Shown piece by piece: positions 1 through 5,815 of a stretch of DNA of 10,173 bases; position 1 is the first letter of the stretch; the number at the start of each line of letters is the position of its first letter. The stretch is from contig PWNM01000315.1 in assembly GCA_003557825.1 (NCBI GenBank), positions 1-10,173 of the forward strand, written 5' to 3'. Source of the stretch: Candidatus Hydrogenedentota bacterium. GTDB taxonomy: Bacteria; Hydrogenedentota; Hydrogenedentia; Hydrogenedentales; SLHB01. The translations under genes were made by a program, and so were the position numbers. Below the pieces are notes generated by a model, which was not told where the DNA came from, made no database searches, and saw only the letters and a program-made list of their open reading frames with translations.

Positions 1-653
1 ACGGACTCCGGATTCGCCAGCAAGCCTATCTTTGGATTTTCGTAGGCGGTGATCAGGTCGCCAATGAGGGAATCCACCCGGGATTCGCCTTCGCCGCACA
101 CCTTGAGTATCCGAAACTCGAGCATACTATCGAGGGCGAACCGATTCCGAAGAAAGGGCAAGACGCTGTCCTCAAGCATGGCATAGAGCTCGCGGGGAAC
201 GCCGGGCATACAGATGATGATGCCCCGGGGATCCTCGACGATGAGACCCGGCGCGGTACCGTTGGGGTTGGGGATGGCTTCGGCCCCCCGGGGAGCATAG
301 GCCTGTTTCCAGTTGTTTTCGGTGATGGTCCGACGCATCCGGGAAAATCGGGCAGCGAGGTGTTCGCGCAGGTCGTCTCGCAGTTCGAGGGGGCGACCGG
401 TCAATTCGGCCACGCAATCGCGGGTGATGTCGTCCTCCGTGGGTCCGAGCCCGCCGGACGTCAGAATCACATCGGCCCGGTCGAGGGCGGCGTCCAACAC
501 CCGCAGGATGCGCTCGCGGTTGTCGCCCACCGTGGTCTTTTGATAGATATTGATGCCGTGTTCGGCCAGCACCTGGGCCATATGACTGGCGTTGGTATCG
601 ACAATCTGGCCGAGCAACAGCTCGGTACCGATCATGACGATTTCAGCGTTCAT
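1..653 (-). CDS. cinA: CinA-family protein, N-terminal part (cut by window edge)
   Basis: Reading the minus strand from the ATG at 653 gives an open frame that runs off the window, with 217 whole codons visible. The protein begins MNAEIVMIGTELLLGQ and has the MoaB/MogA-like fold signatures of CinA: GTELLLGQ (9-16), TSGGLGPTEDD (65-75) and MPGVPRE (149-155). Full CinA proteins are about 410-420 residues, so this is the molybdopterin-binding-like half (COG1058) plus the start of the middle domain; the C-terminal NMN deamidase domain, if present, lies outside. CinA-type proteins hydrolyse ADP-ribose in the N-terminal domain and deamidate NMN in the C-terminal domain (family knowledge), working in pyridine nucleotide salvage in the cytoplasm. 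No clear Shine-Dalgarno precedes the ATG, but MNAEIVMIGTELL is the normal family start. A candidate promoter lies at 721-750. Identification is secure; the exact activity depends on the unseen half. Confidence 0.95.
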   Translation of the reverse strand, partial: MNAEIVMIGTELLLGQIVDTNASHMAQVLAEHGINIYQKTTVGDNRERILRVLDAALDRADVILTSGGLGPTEDDITRDCVAELTGRPLELRDDLREHLAARFSRMRRTITENNWKQAYAPRGAEAIPNPNGTAPGLIVEDPRGIIICMPGVPRELYAMLEDSVLPFLRNRFALDSMLEFRILKVCGEGESRVDSLIGDLITAYENPKIGLLANPES

Positions 654-720
654 GTGTGAGGAATCCGTTCGTTCATCGTGATTGGTCGCACCAAACCGGG
701 ATGGTCAGTGGCACGGCCCT

Positions 721-750
721 ATTGTACGCCACGGGCGATGATCTGCCCAA
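721..750 (-). promoter_or_regulatory. Candidate sigma-70 promoter for cinA
   Basis: On the minus strand TTGGGC (745-750) and TACAAT (721-726) are 18 bp apart. The -10 box matches the consensus at five of six positions and the -35 at three. Transcription would start near 713 and give a leader of about 60 nt before the cinA ATG. The box lies in the 127-bp gap after the stop of the beta-helix gene, so cinA need not be read from that gene. Predicted by eye only. Confidence 0.4.
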
Positions 751-780
751 GCCGATGCGGGAACCTTTCCTGTTCACCGT

Positions 781-2523
781 CTAGAAGCCGACGTTGTCTT
801 CGATGACAAACGTGTCCTCTTCATTACCGGCTCCCTGAAGCAGCGGCGCGTCGCATTCGGGTCCTTGCCGGTCAAGCTTGACGGTGTTGCCGGTGATTTC
901 GGCGTTCCGCGTACTCATGATGTAAATGGCTCCCCGGGGGATATCGCGGTGGGGCGCATGGCATACGTCCTCGATAACATTATCTCGAATAACGATGCCG
1001 TCGGTGCAAGAAACAAATATTCCGGCGCTGTTGCCGCCGCGGATGGTGTTGTTCTCGAGCGTAATGTTTTTGATAACCCCCGGTTTCGGCGGAAACTCGA
1101 AGCCGTGGAGATAGGCGTAGACCATGATAACGCCCTCGGCCGGCGGATTACCGAAGTTGCAGTTTTCGAAAATGTTGTTTCGGACAACAATGTCCCGCGG
1201 GGCGATGCTCTCGTAGAAATGGACCACTTCTGTCATGACAAACACCCCGGCGGTAGTAATGTCTGTGAAGGTGCAATCCTCGATCAGGGCGTCGCGGATT
1301 TGGATCAGAAATCCCCGGGCGCGGTTGCGTCGGACATGGGTGTTCGAGATATGAGCTCGGGCGACCCGCGACGCGTTGCCCAGCACATGGCCGACTTCGA
1401 GCTCCGCGGGCAACGGCTCGGTAAACCGCACCCGCGTATTGCCGTCGTCCAGCAATTCCGCTTCTTCGACCTCGCCTTGGCCATACATGAGCAAGGTATC
1501 CGTTGGTGAGAATTCCAGGATATCCCCTACATCGGGCACGGTCGGAATGTCCAGGTTATGCCGCCCGATGACCGTCTGGTCGTCTATCTGTTCGCGAACC
1601 GTCAGGTAGAGGCCGGTCTTGATGTTGACGGCATCGTCGCCCATGCCCTCGAATTCGCAGTTGTCAATTCGGATGAGCCCGGTACAGCCGCTGAAATGGC
1701 TGCCGTCGGCCGTGGCAGACATGAGCCGATCCGAATCGGGACGGATCAGCACGTTGAACCGCTCGAGGGTAACGTTGTGGCATGTGTCGGCCACAACCCC
1801 CATACCCGGTACCGTATAAATGGTGATATCTTCGAGGCGGACATCCTCACATCGTCCGAAATAAAAGGCGTTATAGGCGTAGACCTGATGACGTAATACC
1901 GCCCAATAGCCTGTTTCCACTTGGGTTGGGTGGTTCGTGTATATCCGCAGGGTTTGGGGCGCCACCAGTTCAGTCCGGTCGACATTATAATACGAGTCGA
2001 CGCCCAACCGCCGGGGCAGGCGTGTCTCGGGATCGAAATCCTGGAATGCCTGGACGGGTTCACCGCCTTCAACGGGATAGTCGTCGAATACGCGCACATC
2101 GAAGGTCAATCCGTCTATGGCGACTATCTCGCCAGCGGAGAAGGGCGGGCGATCCCAATCGATGGTCAATCCGCGGACCGTGACATCCGAGCAGTGGGAA
2201 AAATGAAAGGGCGCAACCAACCCCGAGAAGATGAGCTCGGCCCCTTCGCCCTCGACCACCAGACCATCAATCTCCCTGAAAATAAACGGCCTGCGAGGAT
2301 CTTCGGCATTCGCGCCTTCGGCGAAATGATAGCGTCCTTTGGGAAACCGCACGACCGGATACTCGACTTCGTGGGCATGGGCGATCGCTTCCATAACGGC
2401 CAACGTGTCGTCCTCTCCGTTGTCCGGCACGGCTCCAAAATCGGTTACATCAATCCATGTTGGCGTGGCTCCGGCAGTGGTGAGCCACGCGGTCGTGAGC
2501 GCAAGGTGCATTAGTCCTATCAT
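781..2523 (-). CDS. Exported right-handed beta-helix glycosidase, GH110-like
   Basis: The 580-residue product has a short signal peptide (MIGLMHLALTTAWLTTAGAT), then the pectate-lyase-superfamily entry motif VTDFGAVPDNGEDD (26-39), followed by many parallel beta-helix rungs (for example IVVRNNIFENC, ITLENNTIRGG, IVIRDNVIEDV). The central segment ATADGSHFSGC...GMGDDAVNI (270-301) resembles the active-site region of GH110 alpha-1,3-galactosidases. Asp273, Asp296 and Asp297 show the same 23/24-residue spacing as the three catalytic Asp residues I recall for that family, and the length also fits GH110. The inferred role is removal of terminal alpha-galactose from extracellular glycans in the periplasm or outside the cell. 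The start is supported by GAGGGGAG about 9 nt upstream. Only a weak promoter match (GTGAGA-18-TACAGT, 2568-2597) lies upstream. Another beta-helix hydrolase or lyase family is possible, so substrate and linkage are uncertain. Secretion and fold are confident; the GH110 assignment is moderate. Confidence 0.72.
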   Translation of the reverse strand: MIGLMHLALTTAWLTTAGATPTWIDVTDFGAVPDNGEDDTLAVMEAIAHAHEVEYPVVRFPKGRYHFAEGANAEDPRRPFIFREIDGLVVEGEGAELIFSGLVAPFHFSHCSDVTVRGLTIDWDRPPFSAGEIVAIDGLTFDVRVFDDYPVEGGEPVQAFQDFDPETRLPRRLGVDSYYNVDRTELVAPQTLRIYTNHPTQVETGYWAVLRHQVYAYNAFYFGRCEDVRLEDITIYTVPGMGVVADTCHNVTLERFNVLIRPDSDRLMSATADGSHFSGCTGLIRIDNCEFEGMGDDAVNIKTGLYLTVREQIDDQTVIGRHNLDIPTVPDVGDILEFSPTDTLLMYGQGEVEEAELLDDGNTRVRFTEPLPAELEVGHVLGNASRVARAHISNTHVRRNRARGFLIQIRDALIEDCTFTDITTAGVFVMTEVVHFYESIAPRDIVVRNNIFENCNFGNPPAEGVIMVYAYLHGFEFPPKPGVIKNITLENNTIRGGNSAGIFVSCTDGIVIRDNVIEDVCHAPHRDIPRGAIYIMSTRNAEITGNTVKLDRQGPECDAPLLQGAGNEEDTFVIEDNVGF

Positions 2524-2538
2524 AACGATGATCTCCCC

Positions 2539-2816
2539 TCATGTTCTGTCCAGTTCTTCGCGTGCGTACTGTACCACGGACTCGAGTTGTTTCTCACGGG
2601 ACGTCAGAACCCCCGGTTGTCGTCGTTGCCGTCATCAGGAACGGCCCCGAAATCCGTCACCACAATCACCGTTTCGGATAGCGAGGGCCTATCTGCGCCG
2701 TCGATAGGCCCCATTGCAGCCAGGAGAACAGCAATTACGCAGCTCGCTTGGATCAATACCATCACCCTCCATGCCATTACAAATTGCGCCCGTACGGGAG
2801 CGGTTAATGCGACCAC
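2539..2816 (-). pseudogene. Broken remnant of an exported beta-helix protein gene
   Basis: A minus-strand frame ends with a TGA at 2604-2606. It encodes a signal-peptide-like segment (MVLIQASCVIAVLLAAMGPIDGA) followed by VTDFGAVPDDGNDD (2619-2660). That motif matches the start of the mature beta-helix protein encoded just downstream at 12 of 14 residues. Proteins with this motif normally continue for hundreds of residues; here the frame closes four codons later. Another frame continues across a run of five C (2610-2614) as GVLTSREKQLESVVQYAR and ends at a TGA at 2539-2541, touching the ribosome-binding site of the downstream gene. One extra base in that run would join both frames into about 75-95 residues. 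The likeliest start is the ATG at 2762, with GGAGG 3 nt upstream; ATGs at 2777 and 2816 lack a clear site. It could instead be a functional small secreted protein, but decay after duplication or internal deletion fits better. Confidence 0.5.
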
Positions 2817-2974
2817 TCTACCACGAACGACGGTCCAAACCGAACCCGGGAATTAGCTGGCCCTATATTTGTGTTTTGGTTTACAAAATTGATATCCTGT
2901 TATCGACACCACCCCATTCTGTCGCCTGTAGCGGCGGAATTCGTTAAAACCCGTAGGACCATTCAATCCAAAAT

Positions 2975-2980
2975 GGAGGA
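2975..2980 (+). promoter_or_regulatory. Ribosome binding site that fixes the pseudopilin start
   Basis: GGAGGA stands 7 nt before the ATG at 2988. The frame is open for a further 39 codons upstream, back to 2871, but that stretch lacks a ribosome binding site and would bury the prepilin leader peptide. The start at 2988 is therefore the right one. Confidence 0.85.
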
Positions 2981-2987
2981 ACTAACC

Positions 2988-3953
2988 ATGCGAAAACAAG
3001 GGTTTACTTTGATCGAATTGCTGGTGGTGATTGCCATCATTGCGATTCTGGCGGCGATCCTGCTCCCGGCTCTGGCGCGTGCACGCGAGGCGGCCCGGAG
3101 AGCGTCGTGCGCCAACAACCTCAAGCAAATGGGGTTGGTATTTGCCATGTATGCGAACGAAAGTCGCGGTCTATTTCCACCCATGAAAACCTATCGCTGC
3201 GACAACACCGTATCGAGCTGGGAGCAGATTTTCGACACCCGTGCCGTGTATCCGGATTACCTGAACGACTTCGAAATCCTGATCTGCCCAAGCAATCCCG
3301 ATGGCGGTACTGCCATCGAAACCTGGGATCAGGGGAATACCGGCAGCACCAATTACCGGGCCGTAGAGGGATTCGCCAACACCGGCCGCGTGTATCCCTG
3401 CGAGGTCAGCGACCATCCCTATACCTATATCGGGTGGGCCTTGGTTGAGGAAATGATGGATACGCCGGAGAAGGTGCTTGCGTTAGAGGAGAATGTGTAC
3501 GACTTGGGTATGGCCATATTCGCCGATGCCCGGGTGGTCCAGGATTCCTGGAGATTCTACAGGCCCTTGGGATCCCATGGGTCAGCCCATCGACTACGTG
3601 ATGGAATCGCGAGGTTCTTCATCACCGATATCAACAACCCGGCAGCGGGGGCCCGGGCCCAGTCGCAGATTGCGGTCATGTGGGACAACATCGCCGATGA
3701 CGGGCATTTCAACCATGTGCCAGGGGGTAGCAACATCCTCTACATGGACGGTCATGTCGAATTTGTTCGCTGGCCTTCGGGCGGAGAAGGTCCGGGAGGA
3801 AGCGTGATGATTGACGGGCAGAATTTCCCCGTTGGGGGAAACTTCCCTATGCATGCGGGCGGCATCGTGTTTCATGAAGCAGTCCACGATTTCTCACCGG
3901 GATACGACTATTATCCTGGGGATATCCAGTGGCCTGGCCACGCGGCTTGGTAA
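2988..3953 (+). CDS. Type II pseudopilin-like protein with H-Xn-DG domain
   Basis: The 321-residue protein begins MRKQG^FTLIELLVVIAIIA, a textbook prepilin leader with cleavage and N-methylation expected between Gly5 and Phe6. A hydrophobic helix (about 6-28) follows, then the typical ALARAREAARRASCANNLKQ segment. The C-terminal part carries HVPGGSNILYMDGHVEF (243-259), the H-Xn-DG processing-associated motif of the large prepilin-like families in Planctomycetes, Lentisphaerae and Hydrogenedentes. Here ten residues separate His243 from Asp254-Gly255, whereas the named motif has nine. Such proteins are thought to be inserted in the inner membrane, cut by a prepilin peptidase and displayed in pseudopilus-like structures; their individual roles are mostly unknown. 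No type II secretion gene is adjacent, so this is an orphan member. It lies alone on the plus strand between minus-strand genes and has a strong ribosome binding site. Family assignment is secure; function is open. Confidence 0.93.
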   Translation: MRKQGFTLIELLVVIAIIAILAAILLPALARAREAARRASCANNLKQMGLVFAMYANESRGLFPPMKTYRCDNTVSSWEQIFDTRAVYPDYLNDFEILICPSNPDGGTAIETWDQGNTGSTNYRAVEGFANTGRVYPCEVSDHPYTYIGWALVEEMMDTPEKVLALEENVYDLGMAIFADARVVQDSWRFYRPLGSHGSAHRLRDGIARFFITDINNPAAGARAQSQIAVMWDNIADDGHFNHVPGGSNILYMDGHVEFVRWPSGGEGPGGSVMIDGQNFPVGGNFPMHAGGIVFHEAVHDFSPGYDYYPGDIQWPGHAAW

Positions 3954-3990
3954 GAATCGCATTCCAAACAACGTGATAAAGCGTTTGATG

Positions 3991-4038
3991 GTAGAAAAAC
4001 GCCGATCCGCCGCGAGCATGATTCGCGGCGGATCGGCG
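3991..4038 (-). terminator. Rho-independent terminator of the DJ-1/PfpI gene
   Basis: The arms 4000-4015 and 4023-4038 form a perfect 16-bp GC-rich stem with a 7-nt loop (GCATGAT). On the minus strand the hairpin is followed directly by TTTTT (3995-3999), about 70 nt past the stop of the DJ-1/PfpI-like gene. On the plus strand there is no T-run after the stem, so it would serve the convergent pseudopilin gene less well, although the strong hairpin may still slow or end that transcript. Confidence 0.85.
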
Positions 4039-4108
4039 GAAGCTATCGGGTTGGTTTTCAGGACCCTTCCGGAACGATCTAGAATTCCCGCAAGGGCTCC
4101 GGGTTCAG

Positions 4109-4882
4109 TTAGGAGAAGGGTTCGGGATCGGGTTCCGGCATCGGCTCCGGAAGCGGTTCCACGTCGGGATCCGGCAACGGTTCTATATCCGGCTCTGGAA
4201 AATCGTCCAGATCAATTTCATCGATGGGTTCGGGTTCCCAATCGGGTTGAAGGTCAACTTCGTCCGCAAGAGCATCTTGTATGGCCTTGCAGAAATCGGG
4301 AAGGTCGTCGGGTACCCGTGATGTAATCAGATTGTCATCGCGAATGACCGAGGCATCCTCAAACACAGCGCCTGCGTCTGTCAGTTCATCGGCAATTCCT
4401 CTCACGCCGGTAGCCTCACGGCCATCCAGCACGCCGGCCGTGATCAGAACTTGCGGTCCATGGCAGATGGCGGCCGTCACCTTACCGGCATTAACAAAGT
4501 CCGCTGCAAATTGAACAGCGCCTTCATGCTCACGTAAGACGGATGGGGATTCGCCGCCCGGGATGACCAAGGCGTCAAACTCATCCGCCGTGACGAAATC
4601 TACCGTTCGTTGCACCTGGATGGTGATGTCGCTGTTATAGGCATTGACGGATCCCCGTTCAATGCCGACAACCGTCACCCTGGCGCCTCGGTTGGCCAGA
4701 TAGGCCATCGGAACGAGCGTCTCCAGATCGTGGACGCCTTCTCCTACCAAGACGGCAACATGGGCGCCAATCAGGTCGACTTCCTCCTCGTCCGCCAATA
4801 GACCGAACGCGGGCGTCATCACCAGTGCGATCAAGGCGACTCCTGTCGCCGCAAACACAGTGAATCGGTAGTAGCCAGTCAT
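4109..4882 (-). CDS. Exported DJ-1/PfpI-family protein with acidic proline-rich tail
   Basis: The 257-residue product is a class I glutamine-amidotransferase-like DJ-1/PfpI protein. Seen in order are a signal peptide (about 1-30, MTGYYRFTVFAATGVALIAL then an Ala/Gly-rich end), VAVLVGEGVHDLETLVP (42-58) with Glu54 aligning to the conserved DJ-1 Glu18, DEFDALVIPGGESP (100-113), and the nucleophile elbow AAICHGPQVL (137-146) with Cys140-His141 as in PfpI. From about residue 213 the chain becomes a Pro/Asp/Glu tail with repeats such as IEPLPDPD and VEPLPEPM. Relatives act as cysteine hydrolases, deglycases or stress proteins, mostly in the cytoplasm; this one appears exported. The start at 4882 is chosen because AAAGGAGGT lies 6 nt upstream, although the frame is open back to 4990. 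Its own promoter (4943-4972) and terminator (3991-4038) suggest a single-gene transcript. The fold is secure; the substrate is unknown. Confidence 0.88.
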   Translation of the reverse strand: MTGYYRFTVFAATGVALIALVMTPAFGLLADEEEVDLIGAHVAVLVGEGVHDLETLVPMAYLANRGARVTVVGIERGSVNAYNSDITIQVQRTVDFVTADEFDALVIPGGESPSVLREHEGAVQFAADFVNAGKVTAAICHGPQVLITAGVLDGREATGVRGIADELTDAGAVFEDASVIRDDNLITSRVPDDLPDFCKAIQDALADEVDLQPDWEPEPIDEIDLDDFPEPDIEPLPDPDVEPLPEPMPEPDPEPFS

Positions 4883-4888
4883 AACTGT

Positions 4889-4897
4889 ACCTCCTTT
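4889..4897 (-). promoter_or_regulatory. Strong Shine-Dalgarno of the DJ-1/PfpI gene
   Basis: AAAGGAGGT on the minus strand, with 6 nt to the ATG at 4882, is the strongest ribosome binding site in the window. It decides the start against the upstream in-frame ATG at 4990 and so exposes the signal peptide. Confidence 0.85.
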
Positions 4898-4913
4898 CGG
4901 TTTCACTGAACAA

Positions 4914-4933
4914 GGCTCCTTACAAAAGGAACC
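4914..4933 (-). repeat. Inverted repeat near the 5' end of the DJ-1/PfpI leader
   Basis: GGCTCCTT (4914-4921) and AAGGAACC (4926-4933) can pair with one G-U across a 4-nt loop. The repeat falls within a few bases of the predicted transcript start (about 4936), so it could be a 5' mRNA stem or an operator. It is short enough to be chance. Confidence 0.3.
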
Positions 4934-4942
4934 ATTTCTATT

Positions 4943-4972
4943 AGCATAAACATTGAGGTGCCGATGGATCAA
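4943..4972 (-). promoter_or_regulatory. Candidate sigma-70 promoter of the DJ-1/PfpI gene
   Basis: TTGATC (4967-4972) and TATGCT (4943-4948) are spaced 18 bp apart on the minus strand, each matching consensus at four of six positions. The predicted start near 4936 leaves a leader of about 54 nt. The position also shows that the upstream in-frame ATG at 4990 is not used. Confidence 0.4.
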
Positions 4973-5153
4973 CAGCCGGGCGCAAGGCAAATGGGGATAC
5001 TACCGCTGACATCCATGTTGGATGCCCTACCGGGCCCGTTGGATTTCCTGTGGCCGGCTACGCGGCCCAGATGGCTGTGCCATGAATGGGCATACGCCGT
5101 AAATGGTTGGCTTCCTAAAGGCACGGGGACGTTCGGTCATACTACGGTGATGC

Positions 5154-5723
5154 TCAACGGTATCTGCGATGATGGGCTTGGACAACATCCTTAAGGGTGA
5201 ATTCGGCGGGGCAATACTGATGGCGGTAGCCCGTGGGCAACGAATCAATGTCTACGCCTTCTGTTGGCGTGGGGATCTCACGAAGCTGTTTCCCATTTCG
5301 AAAGACCAAGATTCGATCCCCTTCGAACTCGACATGGGCGGCTCGCCATGCCACGTCTTCGTGTTCAAGATAATTCCAATGCCATATCCCATCCGCATCG
5401 CGTATATAAAAGCTCACTTTATAGGGCTCGAGGATGTGCTTATAGGTTTGGACCACACAGTATTCCATGCCTTCTGGGGAGTATCCATAGGTAAGCACTC
5501 CGCTTTGCCCCGGCCCTACCCATGTAATCGCTGCATAGGTCGCCAAAGGGTACGCAAGAAACAGGATCGCGCCCATTGCAAGGAGCGCCGCGGATCCTCT
5601 GGTGCGGCTTTTTCGAAATCGCCGGATGCCAACTCCCAAACATAGAATTGGTACGAGCCCAATTAGAAAGAGCAGCAATAAGGCGAGAAAGACCACGACA
5701 AGATAAAAGATAAAGAAAGTCAT
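5154..5723 (-). CDS. Hypothetical two-TM membrane protein
   Basis: I do not recognise a named family. The 189-residue protein has a very hydrophobic N-terminal helix (about 3-30), a basic turn (IRRFRKSRTRG, 33-43), a second helix (44-66) and then a soluble domain of about 120 residues. That domain contains EPYKVSFYIRDADGIWHWNYLEH (99-121) and AAHVEFEGDRILVFRNGKQL (128-147), which reads as alternating beta strands. The basic turn suggests that it faces the cytoplasm, with both termini outside. The start is supported by GGGGA 7 nt before the ATG, and a good promoter lies at 5774-5801. It follows two TPM-domain protein genes on the same strand, so a link to envelope maintenance is possible, but nothing in its own sequence shows this. 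The coding call is firm because of the coherent membrane topology and the promoter. Confidence 0.8.
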   Translation of the reverse strand: MTFFIFYLVVVFLALLLLFLIGLVPILCLGVGIRRFRKSRTRGSAALLAMGAILFLAYPLATYAAITWVGPGQSGVLTYGYSPEGMEYCVVQTYKHILEPYKVSFYIRDADGIWHWNYLEHEDVAWRAAHVEFEGDRILVFRNGKQLREIPTPTEGVDIDSLPTGYRHQYCPAEFTLKDVVQAHHRRYR

Positions 5724-5773
5724 GCTGCATTCCCCATCGCCTATTGGTTCTTGATTAGGGCTGCATGAACCCC

Positions 5774-5801
5774 ATCATAGATGCATAGGGCGCTATTTCA
5801 A
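5774..5801 (-). promoter_or_regulatory. Candidate sigma-70 promoter of the two-TM protein gene
   Basis: TTGAAA (5796-5801) and TATGAT (5774-5779) are 16 bp apart on the minus strand, each with five of six consensus matches. The start would fall near 5767, about 44 nt before the ATG. This is one of the best promoter matches in the window, and it sits in the 92-bp gap after the first TPM gene. Confidence 0.5.
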
Positions 5802-5815
5802 ACGAGCGTTTCGTC

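Larger units (their letters stand above)
2524..2987. other. 464-bp intergenic region with gene remnant
   Basis: This gap separates the minus-strand beta-helix gene from the plus-strand pseudopilin gene. It holds the broken beta-helix leader, a 10-bp perfect palindrome CCCGTACGGG (2789-2798) that could be an operator or chance, and an AT-richer stretch at 2861-2906. In that stretch TATATT (2864-2869) and TTTACA (2880-2885) occur, but no -35/-10 pair with proper spacing can be defended for the pseudopilin gene. No RNA gene or strong hairpin is visible. Confidence 0.5.
4883..5153. other. 271-bp gap without a gene
   Basis: The left third holds the ribosome binding site, leader stem and promoter of the DJ-1/PfpI gene. 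The rest, to the stop codon of the two-TM protein gene, holds only weak hairpins such as GGCCG/CGGCC (5052-5067) without a T-run, so no terminator can be called. No credible coding frame was found on either strand. Confidence 0.5.

Noticed and set aside
172..417. Minus-strand frame of 81 codons at the left edge
   Set aside because: It overlaps the real cinA frame, which has unmistakable family motifs over the whole stretch.
865..1509. Long plus-strand open frame (214 codons) opposite the beta-helix gene
   Set aside because: It lies wholly antisense to a protein with a signal peptide and clear beta-helix rungs, and its translation shows no domain pattern. A further plus-strand frame at 1921-2514 is rejected for the same reason.
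5052..5067. GGCCG/CGGCC hairpin downstream of the two-TM gene
   Set aside because: The stem is only 5 bp and has no T-run on either strand, so it is not called a terminator.
4958..5194. Plus-strand frame of 78 codons in the gap before the two-TM protein gene
   Set aside because: No ribosome binding site or recognisable motif, and it overlaps the promoter of the DJ-1/PfpI gene and the 3' end of the two-TM gene.
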